64,000 bases of DNA from Xiphydria camelus (taxonomy: Eukaryota; Arthropoda; Insecta; Hymenoptera; Xiphydriidae): contig OY783199.1 of the NCBI GenBank assembly GCA_963678675.1, positions 13,114,709 through 13,178,708 of the forward strand, read 5' to 3'. The notes below the pieces were generated by a model. That model was not told where the DNA came from. It saw only the letters and a list, made by a program, of their open reading frames with translations, and searched no databases. The position numbers were made by a program, and so were the translations under genes. Each line of letters starts with the position of its first letter. The first letter of the stretch is position 1. Below, piece by piece: positions 55,806-64,000 of the stretch.

Positions 55806-56252
55806 TTAGAAGAACATCCTTCCACATCCTGATTTGCTTCGGGTGCGACATCATCCACCATCATTATTTCTATAGTTTCGTGGCATTCCTCGTCTTCATT
55901 TTGATCGTCAGATAATAAGTTGTCCATATTATGGTTCTGAACATTTTTCAAAACCTTTTGTTTTGGTGTTTGCCACAGAGCAGCAGATGAACTGGCCCAA
56001 TCATCTACTACCGAAACTTCTTTTTGGTTTTCACCAATTACTTCCACTGGCTGCCCAGGTATACCTAAAATAAAATATTTATTTTATTCAGAATCTTTTA
56101 CACCCTTTTTACTTTTATGATGTCAACTGTAAATCTTTTTTATAACAAAAATTACACTGACAAGTTCCTGTGTAGGCTGTGTTCAAAATATACTGGGAAA
56201 CTTATAGTTAAAATTTTTAAAAATGTTTATTTTAGCAGTATTTGTTCCCTAA

Positions 56253-56461
56253 AAGCGCGTTGCCACGAGTCGACTCAAGTCGAACGACTTGGTAATTCGA
56301 CCGTATAGTCGACTTAAAATTTCTTTGTTATTAGTCGAATCGCACGAAGTAGCTCGTCTTGCGACTTCGTGCGATTCGACTAATATCAAAGAAATTTTAA
56401 GTCGGCTATACGGTCGAACTACCAAGTTGTTAGACTTGAGTCGACTCGTGGTAACGCGCTT
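56253..56461. repeat. 209-bp foldback MITE, TAA-flanked
   Basis: Palindrome with ends AAGCGCGTTGCCACGAG and arms sharing GTCGACTCAAGTCGAAC and CGAATCGCACGAAG; TAA outside both ends (56250-56252, 56462-56464). PIF/Harbinger-type target. Confidence 0.88.
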
Positions 56462-57165
56462 TAACAGCTCTAACGTTTCGTCACATTAAAGTATCAACAT
56501 ATATGTAGTATAAACACGTAGCAAATATGGCATTTACGCGGTGCTTCGCTCTTGCCCAAAGTTTATGAAACTATCAATATTTTTTCTGTAAACTTCTTTA
56601 GTTACATTCTAATCCTTTTCCCACAATCAACTCACTTACCAGCAAATCCATCGTTATCATATTGGCTTTGAAGACCTTCTACAGAGAGAGATATTAATTT
56701 TTATAACTCAATCTCTTCCTCGGTTTTAGGCGGTGAAGGGGGTTTATATTGTCCTCCTCCTGTTCCTCTAAGGTACTTCAAACTTGAAGAATGTTTCTTT
56801 TTCATTTCTTTCTTTACAGCTTCATATTTGTTTTTAAGCTGTTTGGCAGTTCGTGGCTAAAAATTAAATTTTTTTCGTTCAATCTATTGTACTATGGATA
56901 TGTTAGTGCTCAACATCATGTTTTTTAAAAGATTTTAATTATAATGACTAAAAAATTTTGTTGCTTATTTACTTACCTCACCATTTGTGAATACGAATTA
57001 AATTCTCTTTCAATTTTGTTCCACATTTCTTCTTTTTGTCGTCAGGTTATAGCATCCGTTTTTTTGTTTTCTATCACAGATTTGTATTTAACTGCAATTT
57101 TAATTAAAAGATTTCGTTCTGAAGAACTGAAATTTGCCGATTTTTTTGGTTTTTTCTCTTCCATG

Positions 57166-57337
57166 TTTACTTCGTCTTCACGTATCGTCGTCTTCACCTC
57201 TCGTCCTTTTCACGTTTCTTCGTCTTCACGTCTCGTCCTCTTCACGTCTCTTCGTCTTCACGTCTCGTCCTCTTCACGTCTCTTCGTCTTCACGTCTCGT
57301 CCTCTTCACGTCTTGTCATCTTCACGTCCTTACTTCG
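57166..57337 (+). repeat. 32-bp minisatellite (two 16-bp halves)
   Basis: CGTCTCGTCCTCTTCACGTC words repeat in 32-bp units, each made of two related 16-bp halves, about five copies. It lies just upstream of the MSANTD3-like pseudogene. Confidence 0.85.
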
Positions 57338-58637
57338 ACTACTCCCAGGGTTCCCCGGCCTTAGCCTCTATTCCCTCACTTCGACCTCGCTGACAGTTTC
57401 CAGATCGGCGGAAAACCCGTTACCTACCTCTTAGAGCCCTGCTAGAGATGGTTGGGTATTCCCAGATTCCCGTTAGGGTTGAGGGGAAGACTCACCGCTT
57501 GCACTAGCTAGGTTTATTGCGCTACCTTTCAACTCTCGTATTGTGGATTCTCCGTACAAGATAGCTTTATTTACCACGTCATCCTGCACCCCATTGAGCG
57601 GCAATCTCGAGCATTTTGTATATAGTGTGTATCAGTCAAATGGAATAAATTCGATAATAAATAAATGAGGGGAGGGGGGGGGGGGTGTTCGAAAAAACGC
57701 TCGGACAAGTCGATTGGTATTTTTAGTTGCGAATTTTTTTCAACAAAAACTTTGTATACAGTGTGTCATATAACAGTGGCTAATACCAACTTTCTTATTT
57801 GAAATGCAATGCCCTGTATATTATTCAATTTTTGGATTCTTCAGAAAATTCTAGACATATTTCATGTACAATGTCCTATACCTATCTTTAACTGCTTTGG
57901 AAATATGGTTTTCAGATTTATTGCAAAAATTAACATTAAAAAAAGAAAATTGTTTGATTATAAAAAAAGGTAATAAACACATAGAGATGCAGAAAAGAAC
58001 AAACATAATCTTATAGGCTAAAAGGAACATCGTAAGTAAAAATATAAGTAGACAAACATTAAAGTATGTATAAATATCGCCAGAATATAGATGACAGAAA
58101 AACGTGATATGTAAAAGAATATAAAAGGAACAATATCGTGCAGAACGTTATCGTAGAAATTGCATGGCCACTGGAGGAAACATGCACATTACTTTCAAAT
58201 TGTGGATATCGTTGTCGAAGAGTCTTCGGGAGATGTGGAGCCAAATCTTCAATGACGACTGGATTGCTCTGCATGATCCTGCAACATAGCCTGTGGAGCA
58301 CTAGATCTAATGCTCCTTCCTCTGCTCTGAAATACAAATTCGATATAATACTCCTTATAAAATATAATTTTTTTCGCTGACTACCGTTTAACTCAGGGAC
58401 GTTACTTACTCGATAACCGAGCTGTCGTGCTGACCAATGCCTCCAGTCTCCTTTCTATGTTACTTCGCCTCCGAGGCGATGGAATATCTGGCCTTCCAGA
58501 AGCTCGCGTACCTCCTCCAAGCTATTCTTTCATTCTGGCTGCATCGATAACGCTGGATGTGCAACTTTATGAAAGACGAGCACATGAGACAATAAAGAAA
58601 CTCATTCATCTATCTGCCTCCTGCAAATAATTTCATT
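57338..58637. other. Unassigned, possible retroelement remains
   Basis: Between 57340 and 57660 the sequence is balanced in composition and ends in an AATAAATAAATGAG-type tail with a G11 run near 57677. After that it is AT-rich. A minus-strand frame at 58059-58337 starts protein-like (EEGALDLVLHRLCCRIMQSN, LAPHLPKTLRQRYPQFE) and then turns hydrophobic. Nearby minus-strand reading (58450-58640) gives SGRPDIPSPRRRSNIERRLE. I do not recognise either. Confidence 0.35.
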
Positions 58638-58709
58638 AAATGTGGAGCTGATCTGCAAACCGCAGTTTTTATATCTTACAAAAACTGCGGTTTGCAGATC
58701 AGCTCCACA
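58638..58709. repeat. Short perfect hairpin
   Basis: GTGGAGCTGATCTGCAAACC with its mirror GGTTTGCAGATCAGCTCCAC, loop about 15 bp (TTATATCTTACAAAAA region). Confidence 0.85.
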
Positions 58710-59552
58710 AATTAGCTGTTAACACTTACCATTCTATGCATGAAGCTGGATAATCCTTATTTCCCGCTTGTAGGTCCTTATTCCAAAGATCTTGCCCTGA
58801 ATGTTTTAATTAATAACACGCGTTAGCGTTAAACGCTGACGAACGAATCACACGCGAATCGAACTGACAGCTCGCAGACGCTCGCCTTCTTCCGTGGTGT
58901 CGATGGAGGTTATGTCACGATATGTAAAGTATAAAGTCAACAAGTTCACGCCAGGTGGCAGATAAATCGCTGAAAATCGCCGTTCGCAGAGCTCAAAATC
59001 AGAATTCAGTTGGAAATCGGTTTTCAACCGCACATGCGCAGAAAAAAATTTCCAACCAATCACAAACTGCGCTGTACACGACAATCATTTAATTCCTACT
59101 TTTCAACGGTTTCAATTAATTAGTGATTACCTATACTGCATGGCCCGTAAGAAACGCAACAAGCGACGGTTAGGTACCTCCGGCAATATTTGCCGACGGT
59201 GCTCGAGTCTTCTACTTGTCGGTACAGAAAAAAGAACCCCGATTGGGACCGCTATTTACCGATGGCGGCGCTCGCGGCGCTGCGGAAACATGGCGGATAT
59301 TAGGCGTTCAGCACACCGCGTATTTCAAATTCCGGCGACCAGTAGTATACAGTTGATCCGAATGAATTCGTTTCATTGTTTGTGAAAATAAATGTCTATA
59401 TCTCGTTCTAAATGCTCATTTTTTAAAAAATGTTGGAGCAAATTAACGCTTTTCAATTACGAACCAATCCAAAACGCCAATATCGGCCATGTTTTTTAGT
59501 ACACGCTTTGCCGCCAGGTACCGCATTCATTTCTAGCGTCCCCAATAGCCAA
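58710..59552. other. Unassigned; possible promoter-like CG-rich patch
   Basis: Region 58840-59300 is richer in GC and CpG than the surroundings. A frame at 59140 (MARKKRNKRRLGTSGNICRR) looks like low-information basic sequence. I cannot support a gene. At 59540-59552 a partial CCCCAATAGCCAA terminal word precedes the next element. Confidence 0.3.
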
Positions 59553-59777
59553 CCCCGATAGCCAAGCGTGACTTTCACCCGAGCGTCACGCGGTGGCAGC
59601 ACGTCGTGTTGGCACGGGAGCTTTACTGTGCCGCCACCGCGTGATTGTCACCGAGTGACGTTACTCATACGTTACTGGGATGCCACGGAGTGATTGTCAC
59701 TGGGTGACGTTACTGTGACGCCACTGTGACTTATCTTTGAAAAAATCCAAATTGTTCAATAAAAATTAAAAATTATA

Positions 59778-60319
59778 TTAGGCGTTGGAATTAATTCGTA
59801 GCGTTTTTGTAATGAAAAAATATTATCATGCCCAAACATTTTAAGACGTTTTCCTACTAGTGATAAGTCAACTCCCAACTTGGTTGGTACATAACCTTTT
59901 CTCAAATCATAAATAACATTTTATAATTTATTGAATATATCAAAATTTGTGCCGAATAAAGTGTTCTTGCGGGGAGTTTTGCTTCATTATTTTAATATGA
60001 ACAAAAGTGCAGCTAAAGCTCGTCGTATTTAGTGGAAGTGTACATGCTCTAGCTGCGAGCAAACGCGTCGGAAGTGGTTTGCACGTTTTAAAGCTGGTGA
60101 TTTCGACTTGGATGACAAGGAGCCGAATAAATTTGAAGATAATGATTTGGAGGCATAAGTCCATCAAGACTCATGTCAAACACTTATGTATATAAAGAAT
60201 TCTTACAATTAATTGTGATGTTTACGATATTACATTACTGCCGGTAACAACGAAATACTGTACTACCTGCGTGCCATTTATTGTTAAGATCGACGCTACA
60301 AATTAATTCCAACACCTAA
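59778..60319 (+). pseudogene. Mariner fossil with transposase N-terminus, copy 1
   Basis: 542 bp between TTAGGCGTTGGAATTAATTC and its mirror, TA outside both ends: a deleted mariner. Inside, from 60000, MNKSAAKARR, a stop, then RKWFARFKAGDFDLDD and NKFEDNDLEA follow the mariner transposase start (HTH region), with another stop after LEA. The catalytic part is deleted. Confidence 0.85.
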
Positions 60320-60656
60320 TAATACAAAAATTCCATCGTGAACTTAACCCATTAAAGCCCAAATTAATTTCTGGTGGATTTTCTTTACGAAAATTGCATG
60401 ATTTGTTACTCAGAGGTTATGAGAAAAAAATTCCAAATGGCCGTCCTATACATAAGACGCTGGACGCTAATGGTTAACTTTAACATGATTCTTGACGAAT
60501 ATTCTACTATAAATAGTGAATGAATAATTATCATAATCGCTACTGTTTTGAAAAAGAACATCAAATTATTTTAAAAAATTTAACGAGAACCTTCGAGAGC
60601 AGTCACTGTCATGTCCGGTTTCTATATATGACTGGAGTTGACCAACATCTCTCGAA

Positions 60657-60750
60657 GAGTCGGTGGCGTAATACGAAAACGTTTCCCAGTCTCGAGGCAT
60701 CTGGCATAGGATATCCCAAAGATCGCAGGTTCAAATCCCTGTGGGGCACG
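60657..60750 (+). other. tRNA-like segment, copy 1
   Basis: GGTGGCGTAATACGAAAACG (box A-like) and GCAGGTTCAAATCCCTG (box B-like), about 65 bp apart, followed by GTGGGGCACGG and an A-rich run. Long spacing and poor pairing argue for a tRNA-derived SINE-like part. Confidence 0.6.
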
Positions 60751-61035
60751 GAAAAAAAAAAGAAGCAACACCTCTAGGCGGGTAAAGTCACTGGGTGCGT
60801 TCCCTTTTTGCAAAATCTACATACCGACAATTATTTTGAAAGCGCACCGCGTGACTGCACAGTGCTGTTGTAGTGACGATCGCTGTGCAGTCACAGTAAC
60901 CTCACTCGCCGTTGCCACTCCGTGTCGCCACTGTGACGTCCGCGGGGGCACGCACGATAAGGTCACTGTGATATTTCCTAACTCCACCGCGTGACGGCAC
61001 AGTGCGCTCGTAGTGACAAAACTTGGCTATCGGGG

Positions 61036-61347
61036 TGGCCAGTTTGAAAGTTACCTTCGGATAGGCTTGGTTGTTACTCGAGTCATTTAATACGGTCGAA
61101 GTCGAGTCGGCAGTTAGAGTTGATGTCAATTCGGGAGATCGAAGCGTCTAACCTCGAAATTGTGAATTTATGAATAATGGAAATTACGAAAATAATTATA
61201 ATTACGGTATAAATGTCTCGATTACCGACCAAGCCTATCCGAAGGTAACTTTCAAACTGGCCAGTACAGAGACGGACATACGGTACACTTACCAGCGGCA
61301 TGTGATTCCATTGTAGGTATATTAGGTTATGGAAGTCACAAATTGTT
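61036..61347. repeat. Foldback between the inverted copies, with shared module
   Basis: GGCCAGTTTGAAAGTTACCT pairs with its mirror at 61243-61264. The loop carries GAAGCGTCTAACCTCGAAAT, as in foldbacks at 749 and 6249. The segment after 61265 (TGACTTCCATAACC on the minus strand) parallels 6611-6640. Confidence 0.75.
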
Positions 61348-61631
61348 CCCCAATAGCCAAGTTTCGTTACTACGAGCGCACTGTGTCGTCACGCGGTGGA
61401 GTTAGGAAACATCACAGTGACCTTATCGTGCGTGCCCCCGCGGACGTTACAGTGGCGACACAGAGTGGCAACGGCGAGTGAGGTTACTGTGACTGCACAG
61501 CGATCGTCACTACAACAGCACTGTGCAGTCACGCGGTGCGCTTTCAAAATAATTGTCGGTATGTAGATTTTGCAAAAAGGGAACGCACACAGTGACTTTA
61601 CCCGCCTAGAGGTGTCGCTTCTTTTTTTTCC

Positions 61632-61728
61632 GTGCCCCACCGGGATTTGAACCTGCGATCTTTGGGATACCATCCTATGCCAGATGCCTCGAGATTGGGA
61701 AACGTTTTCGCATTACGCCACCGACTCT
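61632..61728 (-). other. tRNA-like segment, copy 2
   Basis: Mirror of the 60657 segment; box B-like GCAGGTTCAAATCCCGG is slightly closer to consensus. Preceded on the plus strand by a T-run (CTTTTTTTTCC). Confidence 0.6.
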
Positions 61729-62082
61729 TCGAGAGATGTTGGTCGACTCCAGTCATATATAGAAACCGGACATGACAGTGACTGCTCTCGAAGGTTCTCG
61801 TTAAATTTTTTAAAATAATTTGATATGTTCTTTTTCAAAACAGTATGTAATTAACGATTAGCGATTATGATAATTATTCATTCACTATTTATAGTAGAAT
61901 ATTTGTCAAGAATCATGTTAAAGTTAACCATTAGCGCCCAGCGTCTTATGTATAGAACGGCCATTTGGAATTTTTTTTCTCATAACCTCTGAGTAACAAA
62001 TCATGCAATTTTCGTAAAGAAAATCCACCAGAAATTAATTTGGGCTATAATGGGTTAAGTTCACGATGGAATTTTTGTATTA

Positions 62083-62624
62083 TTAGGTGTTGGAATTAAT
62101 TTGTAGCGTCGATCTTAACAATAAATGGCACGCAGGTAGTACAGTATTTCGTTGTTACCGGCAGTAATGTAATATCGTAAACATCACAATTAATTGTAAG
62201 AATTCTTTATATACATAAGTGTTTGACATGAGTCTTGATGGACTTATGCCTCCAAATCATTATCTTCAAATTTATTCGGCTCCTTGTCATCCAAGTCGAA
62301 ATCACCAGCTTTAAAACGTGCAAACCACTTCCGACGCGTTTGCTTGCAGCTAGAGCATGTACACTTCCACTAAATACGACGAGCTTTAGCTGCACTTTTG
62401 TTCATATTAAAATAATGAAGCAAAACTCCCCGCAAGAACGCTTTATTCGACACAAATTTTGATATATTCAATAAATTATAAAATGTTATTTATGATTTGA
62501 GAAAAGGTTATGTACCAACCAAGTTGGGAGTTGACTTATCACCAGTAGGAAAACGTCTTAAAATGTTTGGGCATGATAATATTTTTTCATTACAAAAACG
62601 CTACGAATTAATTCCAACGCCTAA
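62083..62624 (-). pseudogene. Mariner fossil, copy 2
   Basis: Mirror of 59778-60319, same length, same TA flanks and the same stops. Ends TTAGGTGTTGGAATTAATTT. Confidence 0.85.
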
Positions 62625-62854
62625 TATAATTTTTAATTTTTATTGAACAATTTGGATTTTTTCAAAAATTAAGTCACAGTGGCGTCACAGTAAAGTCACC
62701 CAGTAACAATCACTCCGTGGCATCCCAGTAACGTATGAGTAACGTCACTCGGTGACAATCACGCGGTGGCGGCACAGTGAAGCTCCCGTGCCAACACGAC
62801 GTGCTGCCACCGCGTGACGCTCGGGTGAAAGTCACGCTTGGCTATCGGGGTAAT

Positions 62855-63208
62855 CTAGTTATATTAGAAATTGTAGTGAAAGCGTTGTTATATATTGAAA
62901 ACAGTAGAGTTTTACGTTCTGGAGATAGAAGCATCTGACCTCGGAATTGTGATTTTGTGAAGAATGGAAAGTACTCACCGTTATTATGAAATTCACGATT
63001 TCGAGGTTAGACACTCCGATCTCTCGAATTGACACCGAATGTAACTACCGACTTGACTTGTACCGGTATGAATACCGACCAAGCCCGGTCGAAGGTAAAT
63101 GTCAAGATCCTGCACTGAGCTCACACGGACATACAATAATGTCGTTAACAGTTCCCTCACCACTTCCATGAAATCACTCCCTAGCGAGCCTAAAGATGTT
63201 TACACATC
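62855..63208 (-). repeat. Foldback element F2, copy B
   Basis: Inverted counterpart of 6249-6640: on the minus strand it starts GATGTGTAAACATCTTTAGG and ends at CTAATATAACTAG, next to the CCCCGATAGC element. Two module copies in opposite orientation (62921-62955 degenerate, 62991-63032 good). Confidence 0.7.
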
Positions 63209-63209
63209 A

Positions 63210-63631
63210 AAAAAATTCTCTGAGAATGTAGATTCAACCTTTCTACGTGAATTGATATAAAAGAAAGTAACAAATATGCATTTTTCAATTTCTTCCGATT
63301 TTTTAAAGTCTTCGAATTATTCCAACATCTTCATCCCCTCATAGCGCTTAGGATATTGCATAAAAATGAAAAAGTCATATAACCTTTTTTACGTATTTTT
63401 ACCTACTCTACAACTTTTATTTAAACAATTTCTTCATTTTCTTTAGTCTTCGCAAAATATTTTAAAACAATGGTGTCCGAGGGTGGTTTTTATTGTTTTT
63501 CTCGGCTTCCGAGGGGTTGTGAATCTTGGAATTTTGGGGCTAGTTTTGTAACACCTTCATATAACTTCAATCTCAAATTCAGCCAGGAGACTCAAAATGT
63601 TAGGTTCAGAGCTATTTTTACTGGACTAAGG
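63210..63631 (-). repeat. Dispersed repeat R, copy 2
   Basis: Inverted copy of 39469-39893. The F2 element starts exactly in the A/T run at its left edge, so F2 probably inserted there. Confidence 0.7.
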
Positions 63632-64000
63632 CAGTACCTATGCATTATCTTATTTCCATTAGCGTCTTTCCAGCGCATTCAAAGTTATTGATGAAAGAAT
63701 TTGACTAATATAAGAATCCGGCTTTCAGGTATGTAAGACGAAGCCAGCCGCGCCTTCGTCAATGTACTATCAACCATCATCTAATAGATATTTTCGTTAT
63801 AAGGGCGTGACGCGCCGTTTTTAACGAAACGCCCTTATAACGAATTCTATTTTTTGTTACTAAGTGTGAAATACGAGATTGACGGGGTCGAGGACGCCTG
63901 TGAAACAGAGTTTTACGCACTGAGTGACGAAAACATCATTTTTGTCATTGTCAGTGTCAAATACTCGGTTTCATGGGCGTCCTCGACGCATGTGAAATCA
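63632..64000. other. Unassigned with two inverted repeats
   Basis: A strong hairpin (TTCGTTATAAGGGCG with its mirror, 63793-63843, 15-bp stem) and a longer inverted pair (TCGAGGACGCCTGTGAAAC, 63888, with its mirror near 63973). The window ends inside this structure, so the element is incomplete. Confidence 0.5.

Larger units (their letters stand above)
55057..57164 (-). pseudogene. MSANTD3-like Myb/SANT protein (transposon-type), five exons with stops
   Basis: ATG at 57164; exon 1 has a Myb/SANT opening (SANFSSSERNLLIKIAVKYK, ENKKTDAIT) but a TGA follows AIT, then RQKEEMWNKIEREFNSYSQM. Exon 2 (about 56855-56640) continues with PRTAKQLKNKYEAVKKEMKK and GTGGGQYKPPSPP, plus a stop after EEIEL. 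Further exons at 56065-55806 (acidic), 55517-55368 and 55280-55057 (ELIALQRDHILAKMKQDQED, coiled coil) form the tail. The order matches MSANTD3-like proteins, often transposon-derived. MITEs lie in an intron and at an exon edge. Confidence 0.65.
59553..61035 (+). mobile_element. CCCCGATAGC-ended element, copy 1 (left arm of inverted pair)
   Basis: Inverted ends CCCCGATAGCCAAGCGTGAC and TTGGCTATCGGGG; interior with GTGAC/CACGG-type short repeats in both outer 200 bp, a mariner fossil and a tRNA-like segment. 1483 bp. Near-identical mirror of copy 2, and the same family as copy 3 at 17934. Confidence 0.85.
61348..62850 (-). mobile_element. CCCCGATAGC-ended element, copy 2 (right arm)
   Basis: Ends CCCCAATAGCCAAG and CTTGGCTATCGGGG; content is the mirror of copy 1 including the mariner fossil. 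1503 bp with small indels relative to copy 1. Confidence 0.85.

Noticed and set aside
58059..58337. Candidate small host protein
   Set aside because: The first half looks protein-like but no start, splice context or homologous motif supports it; kept only as a note in the unassigned region.
59140..59385. Basic 81-residue frame
   Set aside because: Composition reflects a CG-rich patch; no domain or conservation signal.
60007..60195. Short plus-strand frame mirrored at 62207-62395
   Set aside because: It is out of register with the mariner transposase remnant and appears in both arms only because the arms are inverted copies.

Overview
This window reads as a repeat-dense stretch of an insect genome. 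The evidence is AT-rich intergenic DNA, spliced genes with GT/AG junctions, a BEL/Pao retrotransposon with an Arg-type primer site, PIF/Harbinger, mariner and CACTA/EnSpm-like DNA transposons, Helitrons, an RTE-like LINE and a THAP-domain gene. A hymenopteran host would fit, but this is inference. I found no convincing intact host gene, no rRNA and no genuine tRNA gene. Nearly everything recognisable is a mobile element, and many elements sit inside one another.

Layout. 0-5 kb: a Harbinger fragment, a mariner-type foldback and an almost complete LINE (minus strand) broken by a frameshift in a run of seven C. 5-12 kb: several foldback/MITE elements, a long LTR-like block with a 49-50 bp tandem repeat, and a CCCAGGTAGC-ended DNA element full of TGACGT-type motifs. 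12-33 kb: a multi-level nest. A Harbinger element holds a BEL/Pao provirus (12526-32867, 5-bp duplication CTAGC). The provirus is split by a 14.2-kb block with GATGTGTAAACATC ends. Inside that block lies a Helitron, which holds a CCCCGATAGC element and a Gypsy-type LTR element present as a tandem of three LTRs and two identical, already dead interiors. 33-42 kb: Myb/SANT and Harbinger fragments, MITEs, a probable solo LTR, a 1.56-kb palindrome whose arms both carry a THAP-domain gene, and a second palindrome with a tRNA-like sequence in each arm. 42-49 kb: a two-gene PIF/Harbinger element (DDE transposase on plus, MADF-type DNA-binding partner on minus) hit by two head-to-head Helitrons, a TTAA-flanked foldback and a 200-N assembly gap. 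49.5-54.7 kb: a 5.2-kb CACTA/EnSpm-like element with an open transposase and a six-exon DUF4806-type partner gene carrying one stop. 55-57 kb: an MSANTD3-like Myb pseudogene with two MITEs. 59.5-63.6 kb: two inverted copies of the CCCCGATAGC element, each carrying the same mariner fossil and tRNA-like segment, around a small foldback, followed by dispersed repeats.

How the parts relate. The only coherent gene pairs are transposon-encoded: transposase plus MADF/BESS-like protein (Harbinger), and transposase plus DUF4806-like protein (CACTA). Small foldbacks at 55.7 kb and near 33.0 kb share termini of the Harbinger type and are probably mobilised in trans. The most unusual signals are (i) a GATRT-N4-ACATC site found eight times, at or near element edges, including both ends of the 14.2-kb block, (ii) a shared internal module in otherwise different foldbacks, (iii) several CCC-ended elements, each with its own short subterminal repeat, and (iv) tRNA-like pol III promoter sequences inside two unrelated palindromic families. 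All family assignments come from reading motifs; no database search was run.
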